Of a DNA stretch of 64,000 nt, positions 21,017-33,670 are shown in pieces. The number at the start of each line of letters is the position of its first letter. Position 1 is the stretch's first letter. This stretch comes from Fulvia fulva. Its lineage: Eukaryota > Ascomycota > Dothideomycetes > Mycosphaerellales > Mycosphaerellaceae. The stretch lies in contig NC_063012.1 of NCBI RefSeq assembly GCF_020509005.1, positions 992,001 to 1,056,000 of the forward strand, written 5' to 3'. Both the position numbers and the translations under genes were made by a program. A model generated the notes under the pieces. It saw only the letters and a list, made by a program, of their open reading frames with translations, did no database searches and was not told where the DNA came from.

Positions 21017-24000
21017 CTCCTTCTTAGGCTATATAGTCTCCTACAATCCCTTTACGTAAGCTAGAGCTACCTTATAAAGTTTTGGAACTACTAGCTATTA
21101 AGGGACTTTGTTAACCTATTAGTAGCTATATCCTTTATATAGCAGTAGTCTACTATAATCTTCTTCTACTACTAGAGATATCTAATATAGTTATATATAA
21201 CATTAATATGCTTTGACCTTTTATATATATAGGTATCTTTAACAAGTGTCAAAGCGGCTTAGTTGTCACCTATAAGCTTAACTAGCCTTAGCTCGTTAAT
21301 AGTGCCCTCGCTTGCCCTTACACTCGGCTAGAAAGAGCTCTTTCCTACTAGTTCTAGGCACCCTATTTCCCTAAGGACAGTAGCAAGAAATTGTGACTAC
21401 TTTACGGCTACGTTTATAGCTATAAACTCAGCTTCTATTATTAATGTTATAACAGACTTCTGCTTCCTACTTATCTAGGACATAGGTGATCTATAAAGGA
21501 ACTATACGTATCCTAGAATTGAGACTCTATCCACTTTGTCTATAGCGTAGTTAGAGTCCGAGTATCCCTAGAGATTGCCCCCTCCCTTTCTATATATAAG
21601 ACCTAGGTCTAGGTCCGACCGTAGGTATCGGGAGAGCTTCTTTAAAGCCTTTATATACTACTACGAGGGATTAGTAACAAATGAGCTAATTCTTCTAAGG
21701 GGAATGCTAAGTCTGGCCTTATTATTGTTATTAGCTATATCTAGGTACTATTATAGCTCTAGTAATCCTGTTTGTTACACCTCTTATCTATAGGTGCCGT
21801 AGGCACTAAATGCTCGTAGCTCTCTATAGGTAAGTAGGTTAGCGTAGCCTTCTCTCTAGCTATATTCATCTTGGCTAAGTTAGCGTAGATATAGTGTCCT
21901 TGATTAAGCTTTAAAGTGCCTTAGGACCTGTCTCTTATAATCCTTATTCTAAGGATCTTTATAGGTTTACTAAGATCTTTAATCTTAAACACTTTTCTAA
22001 GCTTAGCCTTAAACCACTGAACATCTAATAGCTTCGGAGCTACAATAGGTATGTCATCTATATAGGTAAGGACTATAAGGTCTCTATCCGTATAGATAAG
22101 TAGGTATAGATCTACCTAGGACTAGGCAAATCTAATCTTCTCTAGCTTCGTAACATAGAGCTTGTTCTAGTCTCTAGCTACTTACTTAAGCCTATAAAGG
22201 CTTCGTAGAACCTTAAACACTATATTTAGAGGTGCTTCAACTCCTAGGGGTAGGATTATATAGATGTCTTTAAGAAGGCTACTTTAGGTAAAAGCATTAT
22301 TCACATCTACTAGGTACATCTCGAGATCTCTCTTATACAATACTACTATAAATACTCGGAGAGTATTATGTCTAACAGTAGGTATAAAGGTCTCTTCGAA
22401 GTCAACCCTATATTTCTATAAAAACCCTCTTATAACTAGTCTTGCCTTAAACTTCTTAATAGCTCTACTAATTATTCTTTTTACATTAAAGACCTACCTA
22501 GAAGTAATTAGATTTGCACCCTTTAGCGGTATAACTACTTCCTAGGTATTGTTACTTACTAAGGCAATAAGTTCGTTCTCGATTGCCTCTCTCTATATAT
22601 GTCCCTATTCGGGGTCTCCTACGGCTACCTTATAGGACTTTAGGATTAGCACTTCCTACTAATAGGCTATAGCCTGCCTAATAGCAGCAAATGTATATTC
22701 TTCTACGTCGTTTAGAATCTCCTCTACCTAGCTCATTATAGGGTCTAGATAGAACATCTAGGCGATAAGAGCCTTATAGTATTTAGCCTTATACTCTTTA
22801 GAGTTATTATCTCCGTCCCCCCTTGACCTCTTGTTGCCTATAACCTAAGGTGGCGCTAGGTGTTCGGATAGGTCGAACTGAACGACATCTTCTTTTTCTT
22901 TTATTAGAGTACCCTAATCTCTAAACTTCTAGTATTCCCTAATGTCCTTTAGGGGAGGGGGAAGTTATATAAATAGCGGTTGCTATAGTGTTAATGGCTT
23001 AGGTAGGTTCTGTATAGATCTACCGTTATCGGCCTTCGACAGTATTAAAACCGCCTTAATATTTTCTCCTAGCCTTTGTAACAGTGTCTCTAATAATCCC
23101 CTATCGGAAAATCTCGCCCTAAAGGGCTTCCTCCTAATAGGATTACGCTATAGCGCTCGACTCGGCTAGTTAGTAAAGGTGATACTAAGATCTATATCTC
23201 CCCCCTTCTTATTCTTAAACTAGTCGAGGTGACTATACGCTTTTATTGCTTTTATATCGGGACCCTAGAACAGCTATTGTTTTGTAGTGTTTTCTAAGTA
23301 GCCTATAAACACGGCTTCTTTTCCTCGGTTTATTAACTTGTCTCTCCCTAAGCCTTGAGGTTAGGCTCTTAGGTCTATATAGACTATAGCTTTGTATCCC
23401 TAGACGCGGAAATAGTCGACTAACGGTACTTAGCTAGTAAAGGCTTCTTCTAGTAAAAGAGCAATACTATCAATAATCGGACTATTAGGCAGTCTGTTTC
23501 TAATTATAGTCTGTGCTTATAAAGCTTCTAGCTAGAACTCAACTAGTATACTAGAGTCTTTAAGTATAGCCCGGACTGTGTTCTTAGAGGCTTGAATTGA
23601 CCTTTATATAGGTCTATTTTAAAGAGAGTTATAGGCATTAGTTATGTCTATCTAAGTGCTAAACTCCTTCTCCTACTCTTTTAGTAAGGCGAGAATTTCC
23701 TTTATACTATCACTACGGATCGTAGACAGAAAGTACCTTAACTACCGTTCTGCCTAGACCTTCTAATCCCGTAGGGCTATAGGAGCGTCGCTCCTAGCCT
23801 TTAAAGGGATTACCTACTTCTTCCTAGAGAAGTTGTCTACAATCTTAAGCCAATATTTATATCCTAGCCTAGAGACTACGCCCTGAAAAGGCCTATAGAT
23901 ATCAATAGAGATAAGGGCTAGCCTCTCCCCTTTCCTCTCTATAGTAGGTCCTTTGAACTTCCTTATGTTTATAAGGGAGCAGACCTTACAATTCTAGTGT

Positions 24001-26082
24001 TTAGAAGGAATAGGAATAGGATCTTTCTTATTAGTGACTCTATATAGGTTTCTTAGCAGTCCCTTACTAAGGTATACACATCTTCTATACTATAGCTCCT
24101 ACTGATCTTCGGACTTAGTATTAGCTATAGCGGTACCGTTACGTTCTTAAGAGAGTATACTAGTATACTATAGCTTAAGAATTTCCGAGATCGAGTAGAT
24201 AAACGGTACTCCTCCTCGAAGTTTAGTCTAGACAACGGGTTTACTAGATAAGGATTTTAGGGTGAAACTAGGTAGTTAGATAGCAAACTATTAGCTAAAC
24301 TGATTCTACGAAACAAGACTAACTCTAAGGCTAGGAACAAACAGGACATTTTCTAAGACAATTTGCTTTCTAGAAGGACTACCTATTACTACACTTCCTA
24401 TATATATAGCTTGTAGATAGCCACCCCTAACCTTGATCTACTTCCTCTTTTAAAGAGGCTTTAGTGTCCTAAATAGTGAGTCTTAGTCAGTCATATATAA
24501 TAATGCACAAGAGTTAAGCAACTACTCGGACGAGGGGTACTTACCTTTAGCTTCTATAGTAGAATAGGCAACCTTATTAATATTATCATCTTCTGATAGT
24601 ATCTCAGGGTCTAATACGTCTTCCTAGGTCGTATAGGCCCTTATAGGCTTACTAGAGGAGGCCTTTGGCTTACGGCTCTCCTTTATCTACTTTGTAAGGT
24701 CCGTTATTACCTTAAGGACATTACGAAGGTTTAGTAATAATGACCTCCTACGAGGTAGTAACGGTTGTCTCTTAGTAGGGTAGGTAACCCTAGCTAGTTT
24801 GTCCTTGTTCCTAATAGCCTACTGAGCTATAGAAAGGTGTAGGCACTTGCTTATAAAATGGTTACTATTATAGAGATAGCACGTGAGCTTGCCCTAGAAA
24901 TCTTCTTAGCGAACATAGCTATCCCTTAATAAATCATTGATTCTTACTTCTCCCTAAGAATTATAAGAATGTCTTATAGTAAGAGATTCACCTAGGCATC
25001 AATTGCATCGCGAATTGAGCTAAATAAGTCTAGTAGAGCTACTAAGAGTTACTAGATCTTTCTGTCCTTAGTCTTAATGTCTTAGAACTAAGGCGAGATT
25101 GAAACAGCCCTCCTTATAATTAAGCTAAGCTCCTACTAGGCGTTATCTATTAACTAGTCCTCTGTTATCACGAAATTAGTGTATTACTAAAGCAAATTTC
25201 TTCTAGTAGCGAGAAGTCTTCTCTTATATTTAGTTTTAGCCTATTCCTACAACTCCTTCGTATACCGGGGCTCGTATATTATCTCTTAGTCATCTGTCGA
25301 CAGACAGATGTACATCTTATATAGGGCCGTTACATTGTGCCGTCTATACAATGCCTTCCTTATCGCTTAATCTAAAGAAAGGGATGACTCCGATAATGTA
25401 GAGGGTGTTACTATAGATAGGGTTGTAGCGGGAATGTCCGTAATAATGTCTTCGAGGACCTAGTCAACCTACTTTAATACTAGGTATATTCTTATTAGCT
25501 TGAACTATGTTTCGTAGTTCTCTCTTATTAGAAGAGGTACTACTCTCTTTCTTATAAACCTAGTCTCGTTCTCTATTTTTATAAGTTAAGGGACAGGTTA
25601 GCTACCCTTAGGTAAAAGGATGTATTCGGTCGTACGCGATCGGATCGAAATAGGATAAACCGAACGCGAGGTTAATAGTAGAGAGGATGGCTATCCGCCG
25701 GAAAGAGGAGGAAAGTCGGTCGGTAAGGATCGTGTTAGTACTAAGACACTATAGCGTAACTCTCTTAGTAGAGGTGGTTTCTAAGACACTACGGCTCTCT
25801 TAGAATAAATAGTTAGTCGATACAAACGCGATGTCTAGAGAGCGACTCTTCTTAGTAAGCTCGCCTACTTGTCTAAGGTATTAGTATAGGCTCCCTAACT
25901 CGGAGTCTAATAGTGCCTTACTAGGCTCTTTTACGTCTTATATATACCTATAGTACGGCTATAGCTTCCTATATAATGCGGGTGCGGCCTCTAGTCTGCC
26001 TTCCTTTTGTTCTAAAGAGGAATAACTCTAATACGACTTTGTCGAGGGTGAAATACCGAGTTACTAACTCGGGCTTATAACC

Positions 26083-26316
26083 TATTAAATAGGTACAAGT
26101 TACGTAGTAGTAGAAGACGGCGGATCACATAAAAGACGAAGAAGGACCTAATAGGATAGCGTGTATCTATATATAGTATCGCCGGTATTAGTATAGGTAG
26201 ATACTAGGTGTCCGGATGTTTACTAGCCTATAGGCTAGCAAACCCTAGTCACGTGATCTAGTTATATAACACACCTACACCTATATACTTGTCCTACGGC
26301 CTATATGTTCTTAACA
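26083..26316 (-). repeat. Copia LTR, right copy (5' LTR of the element)
   Basis: 234 bp. It begins TATTAAAT, the RIP-type form of TGTTAAAT, and ends CTTAACA. The palindrome at 26,218-26,243 has one change from the left copy. Confidence 0.92.
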
Positions 26317-26321
26317 TTAAA

Positions 26322-27165
26322 TACTTAATAAAGTCTACCTTCTTTATACTAACGGGTTTAATAAGAGAGTACGGTAGGTAGCTATTAATAGTATAGGCCG
26401 GAAGGACACTAAAGGCCTAGCTATAATAGAGGTACTAAGAGTCGTAGGCTAGTATACTACGAGGTAACTATCTATAGCGGCGATAACCTATCTTATTACT
26501 ATAATAGGTCTTATCTATATATACTAACTAACACTCTAAGTAGTAGTATAATAGGTCTTTAAATATAGTGCGTACGCCTGGATTACGCTACTTAGTAATA
26601 CGTAATATCGCCTTCCTCGAGAACTCCTTATTTTCTAGTACTTGTACTACTATTTTCTTATAGACTAATATACTCTATTTATAGAAGATAAAGTAGACTA
26701 ACTCTTTATACTAATATATACTCTTAATCGCTATTAAATCTAATAACTAGTCCCTTATATACGGCTTAATTAGATACGGCCGTCTACACTTTAAAGGCTA
26801 TATAGAGCCCGACTCGCTCTACCTCTTAATCTATATATAAATAGTAGTATACGAGCCTTAGCGATTATTAAGTAGTAACTTAGCTACTACTAGTAAGGCC
26901 TAGTCGCTATCGAGTAAGAATTAGATAAGCTTACGGTCCTAAGTAGTAAGGACTAGTATAGCGTAGGCGCGAGTCGATAGTAAGGATAGTAGATATGCTA
27001 ATTACTACGCTAGATAGTAATACCTTAGAATAGCCTATATAGTAAAGTTTTAAGGCTTTACTATAAGGTTAGCGACGGTAAGGTCAAAAAGAGATACTAT
27101 GTCTATAAGGATTAAGTCGCTAGCTAATTTAGTAAAGTAGGGTCTAAATCGTCCCGACCCTTATG
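26322..27165 (-). mobile_element. Tc1/mariner-type transposase relic (DDE_3-like)
   Basis: Reverse-strand translation through stops gives the order seen in fungal mariner-like transposases: helix-turn-helix region relics near 26,700-26,850, then YKKIVVQVLENKEFSRKAIL and the catalytic-domain pattern VYIDKTYYSNKIGYRRY (family form: FVDES..D.RIG.RR.GW) near 26,460-26,540. RIP has destroyed it. Inverted repeats were not found. It marks the edge of the transposon block; normal base composition begins near 27,165. Confidence 0.65.
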
Positions 27166-27335
27166 TCTAAAAGAATATGGCAATCTCCCGGCTTGGCCAG
27201 GGGACTTGACAAGGAGAAACAAGCAGACCGTGCGAGTAGCGACAACAACGCCACTCCTGAAATGTAAGTCGCGCGCACATCTATTGTCACTCTCTACATC
27301 GCGCAGCATTCTCACTGCTGCGACATTTCGGAATC

Positions 27336-28229
27336 ATGGGAGTACCGCGCGCCGGACTCACGTTGGCCACTCTCCCAGTCCTGCTCTCAACGTTCATATT
27401 CCTCCTGTTTCCCTTCGCACAGCCACCACCATCACAATCGCTCAAACCGAAAGTCTTCGTTCTCGGACTATCAAAAACTGGCACGACGTCAATCGGAGAT
27501 GCGCTGAAACGGCTAGGCTACAGGCGCCTTGGATGGCGAGACATTCGGAGCCGACATATGACCCATACTTTTGTGAATGGAGACATTGAGCCCCTGGTCA
27601 AGTTGACGAGGTACTACGACGCGTTTGAGGATTTGCCATGGCCATCTGTGTACAAGGAGATGGCGGAGCTGTATCCGGACTCGAAATTTATACTTAGCTT
27701 GAGGAAGGATGAGGAGACCTGGCTGCGGAGTATGCGGGTTCATGTGGGAAGGGGCAAATGGCAGCCTTACAATAATTTCTACGGCGCCGATACCGTGGAA
27801 GGCAACGAGGCCGTCATTCTGGAGTCTTACAGGAACCACACCGAGAAGGTCCGAGACTATTTCAAGGACAAGCCGGAGAGGTATATGGAGCTCAGCATCG
27901 ACAACGGAGATGTGAATTGGGATGTGCTATGTCAAGTTGCGCAGTGTCCAGGAGGCAGAGTTCCCAAAGTGCATTTTCCAAAGAGCAATACCGCTGCACA
28001 CTGGGAAATGGGAACCATCATCAATAATCTGCAGTGGTGTTGGGGCTGGACAGTGACTAGATCAGAGGAACAGATCTCACAGTACTACTACCGAAGCGGA
28101 CGAACACTGCTCAAGCCACTGCTGAGAACCTGCTGGAGCATCTACGACACAATCGAGACCATCTACTCGGAGCTGTATTTCCAGATCATGCCCGTGATAC
28201 AGCCTCCATTGACAGTCAGTCATACTTGA
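27336..28229 (+). CDS. Sulfotransferase-family protein, membrane-anchored
   Basis: 297 residues, no intron. A signal-anchor helix at about 8-27 is followed by a P-loop-like LGLSKTGTTS at 43-52, the 5'-phosphosulfate binding loop used for PAPS by sulfotransferases of the fungal Sulfotransfer_4 type. Downstream SKFILSLRKDEETWLRSM fits the 3'-phosphate binding segment (R..D..W), and a C-terminal hydrophobic stretch is present. It is probably a lumenal transferase adding sulfate to an unknown small molecule or glycan; substrate unknown. It starts only about 170 bp from the RIP-mutated transposon block, so silencing by spreading heterochromatin is possible, yet the gene itself shows no RIP. Confidence 0.8.
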   Translation: MGVPRAGLTLATLPVLLSTFIFLLFPFAQPPPSQSLKPKVFVLGLSKTGTTSIGDALKRLGYRRLGWRDIRSRHMTHTFVNGDIEPLVKLTRYYDAFEDLPWPSVYKEMAELYPDSKFILSLRKDEETWLRSMRVHVGRGKWQPYNNFYGADTVEGNEAVILESYRNHTEKVRDYFKDKPERYMELSIDNGDVNWDVLCQVAQCPGGRVPKVHFPKSNTAAHWEMGTIINNLQWCWGWTVTRSEEQISQYYYRSGRTLLKPLLRTCWSIYDTIETIYSELYFQIMPVIQPPLTVSHT

Positions 28230-31047
28230 AGGAACTGAAGTTGCACGGCATGACATATGCCTCTTCGTGCAGACACGCCAAGTTCAATGCTACAGAAACC
28301 GTGGCTAACACGCCCAACACGAAATCCATCGCTGTCAATACAGCGTTCAGATTCTGCACCTTGACACGACATGACACGGCATGAACATACCGACGCGGCG
28401 CATCTGATGCACTCGTCAAGAACTCTCACCCCTCTTCAAGATCCAGCCAAACCCCGGAACAGCGCATCACCGCAAGCTGCTCCGAGCAAAGGTCGTGCTT
28501 TTTGGTCAAAGGGTCTCGCTACAAGCTTCAGATGTCTTACAAGCTTGTTCCTGCGATTTTCATGCATGGACTCGCCAGCTTGATCCCGGGAGGAAAGCGG
28601 TATATCAGTACCAACGCACTGGATAGAGTTGTACTCCGAGACCGCTCCATTGGAGCAATGTAGAATTCATGGCACGGTGGACCTCCATGTCGTCGAGCAT
28701 AACGTTCAACTCTTTGTCTCGTGTTCATCTTGCCTTTGATATAAAAAGCGCTTCATCGAATTGAGGCATATCACATCAGTCCCACATCGCTGAGCCGAGT
28801 GGACTCCCGACACCACCAAAGAGTACGACAGGTTACGAAAGACAACGAAAGAGTTCGAGACATCACACGTGCCCTCACGGACTCGGCATACTATGCCGAT
28901 CGGGCCATTGTTTCTTATTGGCGTCTGCATTATTAATAACAGCAATAGCCGTTGCTAGCACTGACCCCGCAACGGGGGCTGAGTCGTCTCCTAAGCCGAG
29001 ATGTTGCGACCCACGTGAGTGGCGCGAAGGAGTGTTCACGCGGTCGTGTCTTGATGTTCAGCTGACGGGTGATCTGCCAGTGGTGTCGAGCATCTTTTGC
29101 GCCTCTTGCTTCAAACGGTGCAGTGGTACGCGCGCGACTCGTTACGAGTGTAGCCATTGTTTTGGAAGATCGTTGTTATAGAGCTGATGACGAGCATTGG
29201 GACGGGGCATCCTTGTACATATAGCGGATCTCTGGGCGCAGCGAGTCCGATGCTGTGCACGAACATGAGTTCTGTCTGGCTCTCACATCAGCCTGGTCTG
29301 GGCTTGTGGATCATCGATCAATAATTGTGTGGGGAAGTCAGGTTGCACATCAGCCTGTCGATCAATCATCGATGAATGGGCGGACACGGCCACAATTTTG
29401 CTTAACGACGCAGCCAAATCGATCCAAATCGTGCAGTTCGGCCTGGGTGTCTCTTTCGCTAACCTCGGGAACGGTATGCACTCTGCACAAACAGACATTC
29501 GCTACTCCTGGTACCTTCTCCGCCATGGAGAATGTCCAAGCCATGTACGTCGGTCTTGCGTGGAGTCGGTGGTGTTGGAGCCAGCTGTCGCTGCAGCAGG
29601 TGGAGGACAACTTTTTTTGTAGCCGAGAGCCAGACTACATGTATGATGTATCTGGCACGAGGGACGAGCTGGAGGGCGCGAGCGCCTGCAGGAGCACCCT
29701 AGCCGCCGAGAATCAGATAGGCGGAGATTGGTATCTGGCAGGTACGGTTCGTGCTATCAAGCATGCAGCTATTGGGATAAGTCGGCCGGATGTTTCTCGA
29801 TCAAGATTTTGATTTCATGAGACCACTCTATACACTGTGGGATGCGAGGGATTGTCTGTTGCTGTCTTGAAATAGTTCAGAGCGCTTTCAATCGGTAGAA
29901 CATCACTGCTTGATCACGTGTGGCATCCGTACTCGGCTAGCGCGGATACTGCTTATCGGAACGTCAGCTGCCATGTAGGCGGAGCACATTTCCAGAAAGT
30001 CTCGCAGAGGGTTCCTGCTTTGTCGACGGAGCTAAAGACAGGTACGTACCCTGTTTTGTAGGCGATCGCACGGTGGGCGCCAGTCTGTGCCAACCAGATA
30101 TTGTCCATGGCGGATGTGGCATTCGGAGCAGTTGGGATGGCGAGATGTTGTGGGTGCTACGCAGCGCATTGAGGAATGACGAGCCCGTTGTGCATGAACC
30201 AGGCCTGCACGCGCTGTTGGTTGAAAGCGGCCCACCAGCTTGGCCTCCTCCGAGATATTGCAATTGACCCTGTACTACTAAAACACCACTCTAACGCTTG
30301 AGACGTAGATCATTCGACTCGTAGAATTCTACTCTATCGTCCAGTCTAGATTTGCAAAGTTGCAAATTCGGGGTGGGCCGCTTTCACTTGCGTGGCCTGT
30401 TCCGTGCTTTGTGCCGCGCTCCAGAGCTCCACTTCCTGCAGGACATCAAGCGCATGGGCCAGCGAGAGGGCAGCTGATGGCTGTGATTACTGGTCTCACC
30501 ACGAGGCCTTGGGCCAGTCCAATGTTCCCGCTGAGCAATGTCTCGCGCCTGCAAACAAAAAACTGCACACTTCCTCCGCCCTGCATCTTCACACATCTCA
30601 CGCCCTCCCTGCAGCGATATTACCTGAAAAGTGCGGATCACGCGTGATTTGACTGTCCCTACGGCAAGTCGATAAGGCAGAGCACCGATCCAAGCGCATA
30701 TCCCTGTCCACCTTCAGCCCCGCACGCTGCCTCTTGTGACTTTTGTTTGGCACAATTATCTTTATCCGCCGAACCCTTTCCCTCTTCCATTGCATTGCTA
30801 CACGACGACCACTAGACACGCACTGTCACCCGACCTGCCTATACATCCGATCGTGTCGGCAGTTATCCTCCCATACCAACAGCTTCCGGCAGCTGTGACC
30901 GGGATCAGCTGCGCAGCAAGCATCCAGTTGGCTGTCTGTGTACGTGTCGAGTCAGGCAATCTCCGAGACATTGGAGACAAAGAAACACAACTCCTTCTGC
31001 CCCATCGTCAACCTTTTGGCGCTTCAGCAACACCACCAAACTCCGCC
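28230..31047. other. 2.8-kb intergenic region, no supported gene
   Basis: Several open frames of 60-185 codons exist on both strands, but none shows a recognisable domain or splice-linked continuation. Base composition is normal, without RIP. The right end (about 30,730-31,047) is pyrimidine-rich and is the likely promoter/leader of the C2H2 gene. Confidence 0.5.
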
Positions 31048-31130
31048 ATGACTGCCGCAAAGGTTCGACGCAGCTCACCCAGCGTTGTCTGACCCCGACA
31101 CCCCAAGACTAACGCCAGTGCGTCCAGGAC

Positions 31131-32372
31131 ATGATGCGCCCCTCCAGCAGCCAGCACCGCCTTTCGGTAGGCTCCAATGCCTCGAGTGTTCCCACGCGAA
31201 ACTCCTACAGCAGAACGCATTCGAACACCACGTCGCTGGGCTCTGTCAACCCCACGAACCGCATCAGTCGACGCAAGAGCTCCACATTCTCGCCCGCAGC
31301 GAGGCCGGCCACTATCGGCGCTGCTGTGGAGAGTGCCGTGGCAGATGGCTCTATAGCAATCAAGCGTCGCAGCTCGACAGCGAGGGCGGCTCTGGCGTCA
31401 TTAAACGAGGGCATGCCTAGCAGCCTGCCTCATAACCACACTGTGCCCGAAGAGGGCGTCCTTAGCAGCAGCAGTGCTGTGGTCGATGGCCCTTCCCTCT
31501 CGTCCTTTCAAGCTACCGAGAAGGCCAAGTTGAAGATGCGTAGAGCTAGCGACGGCACACGCTTGACCAAGAAAGAGAAAGCTGCGACGGGCGAGCTGAA
31601 GTGCGAGCACTGCGGGAAGGCGTACAAGCACGGCAGCTGCCTCAACAAGCATCTGTAAGTGTCCATCCGTCTGATCGCAGTGAGAGATTCTTCAGTCGTA
31701 CTGACGTGCTGGTCGTTCAGTTGGGAGCATACCCCACAGTGGCAGTATACTTCAAAGTTACTCATTTCAAAGCACCAGCAAGTCCAGCTTCTCGAAGCAG
31801 CGTCTGTCCTGGTCGCTATGAACGGAGACGGTCCTGCCAATGACAGCGATACGTCGTCTCCAGCTGCATCTGGCTCTTCAGATATGCGAGACGAGCAGGA
31901 GTTGAGCTCTACGGAAACCACACCTCCACCACAGAGCGAGAACGCCTACAGGGACAGCAAGCGCTTCAGCAACAACAGCAGCCTTTACTCGCGTTCATAC
32001 CAGTCCGTATTCTCCGACAGTGCACCAGGTCAAGATAATGGATTCTCTCACCACCGACAGTGGAGCACTTCTAGCAACGGCCGACCATTGACTGCCAACA
32101 CTTCCATCGCCGACAGCTACCGCGGTGATGAGGACCCACAGGACTTGGCCGCAGCCGTAGGCCTTTTGAGCTGCAGCTACGGCACGCCAAAGAGCGGACC
32201 TACTGGAATGGGTAATGGAGTTCCTCCAGTTCCGCCACTCCCAGCGAAGTACCAGAACTACCGTGCACCAGTCGATGTACAAATGGACGATGATTACGAC
32301 TCCGACGACGAACCTCACGTCCGTAATGACGATGTCGAAGATCAGGGCATGTTTGGTAAGATGGACGCATAG
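31131..32372 (+). CDS. Single C2H2 zinc-finger protein, nuclear candidate
   Basis: Exons 31,131-31,654 and 31,721-32,372 with a 66-nt GTAAGT...CAG intron, 391 residues. The only domain is one C2H2 finger: C158, C161, H174 and H178. The intron cuts codon 175, between the two histidines, so splicing is required for a complete finger, which supports the model. The N-terminal half is Ser/Thr/Arg-rich, and the tail is acidic (DDDYDSDDE). A likely DNA- or RNA-binding regulator; no named orthologue is claimed. The start could lie upstream: ATG at 31,048 with a small intron ending at 31,120 would add a few in-frame residues. Confidence 0.82.
31655..31720 (+). other. Intron inside the C2H2 finger
   Basis: GTAAGT donor and TTCAG acceptor, 66 nt. 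Removing it joins CT to T (Leu) and restores the frame into WEH, supplying the last zinc-binding histidine. Confidence 0.85.
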
Positions 32373-33670
32373 CTTCCTGCCACATGACCACCCCTGTCGA
32401 TGCGACTTTCTACCGGACATACGTATCACACGAAACGAACGACAACATTCAGCATGTAATCGGTGTCAGAGGAATCTTTGCGAGGAGTTACAGATTGCAT
32501 AACAACACACACGACACGGGACGCATTGGACGCGGCGATGGCTCCGCAGGCCCATTTCAGCACCGATGAGCAATTTCGAGCAGACTATACCTTCAAGTAA
32601 ATGTCTGTCAAGTTGCGAGGTTAAAGCTGGAGAGGGCATCTCGACCGTTGAGCAGCCGTTTATTGGGAGCAAAGGACTTGTTTTACCAAGGACATGGGGC
32701 GAACAGGAACGGATTGAACGAATGGATGGATGGACATGTATGGGACCAAGTCTCTTAGCAGAAGGCGCAGGTTACCACAGAAGGTGGAGGGTTTGTTTTT
32801 TGTTGATTGACGTATTTATCGATGGAATGACTGGAATTGAATGTGAAGTAAGATGAAATGAATTTCCTTGTGTGTCGCTTATAGCGAGATGTACGCGGCA
32901 TGAAATCGAAGTGCTGACAGGTGTAGACTCGGACTCGGACTCGCAACTTCCCTCAAAGATAACAGGGAGTTAATTCTTGAAATGGCTGAGCCTTCGTCCC
33001 GCCATGTGGGGGAGGCGTGTCCTTGGAGTGAACCACCTTGCTGCTCCTAGCCATGTTGTGCAAGTCTAGAATCAAGCCAAAGAATGGAGTTGGATGCACG
33101 GAGCCGAAAACAATTCTGTCGATCGTTTCAACAATTTTCTACTATCTGGAATGTGGATTCCTCCCGTCCAAGATGATACATTTGATGGAATTGATGCTAT
33201 TTCTGAACACCCATGCGCATGCCACATGCACGGGTTGAATGAATGCCTTTCGCCTACCAAGGGGGCAAACACATTACATCGAGAACCTTTCGTTGTTGAT
33301 CAAATTCTGTTCATTTGCTGGTCTTGCTGCTACTCAGCATGCTAGCGATACATTCTAAGAACATATGTGGGCTGGTTGGTGGGTGGGTATAGGGCAATCT
33401 ACCATCCTTTCTCTCCGCAAGAATATCGATCCAGCCAATAAGTCGGCTATCGCCTTCATATGCTGGGATGTTTCAGCTACGTGTGGTTTTCATGTTTCCC
33501 TTCTCTCCGTCTGTATGCTTTCCCGCATAGCATAGCATTATAATGCAGCCATACCATACCATTTACCATGGGTATCATTCCAAATCAAACCCCCTTCCCA
33601 AAAACGCCCTCAAGAACTCCCAACCCAACATCCACAACCCCATCCATTCCCTCTCCCCCTCAATCCGCTC
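32373..33670. other. Convergent 3' intergenic region
   Basis: Lies between the 3' ends of the C2H2 gene (+) and the glutaredoxin gene (-). No domain-bearing frame is seen. It contains short simple stretches (GGATGGATGG near 32,723; GGTGGGTGGG near 33,380) and will hold both 3' UTRs. Confidence 0.5.

Larger units (their letters stand above)
20783..26316 (-). mobile_element. Complete Ty1/Copia retrotransposon, RIP-mutated
   Basis: 5534 bp bounded by two 234-bp LTRs and a TTAAA target duplication (20,778-20,782 and 26,317-26,321). Coding is on the reverse strand. A tRNA-primer-like GGTTAT site sits just inside the right LTR. The integrase zinc-finger CxxC (NCKVCSLINIRKFKG) lies near 23,950-24,000, followed by the integrase core (ISIDIYRPFQG). 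RT relics are VDVNNAF near 22,290 and the catalytic YIDD near 22,050-22,075. Numerous stops make it dead. It inserted into already mobile-element-rich DNA. Confidence 0.92.

Noticed and set aside
1..27165. Telomere, centromere, tRNA or rRNA within the RIP block
   Set aside because: No telomeric repeats, rRNA or tRNA-like B-box/arm patterns were seen; nested transposons explain it.
29255..29812. 185-codon forward frame in the 2.8-kb gap
   Set aside because: No domain, no splice support, and overlapping frames of similar length on the other strand; chance.
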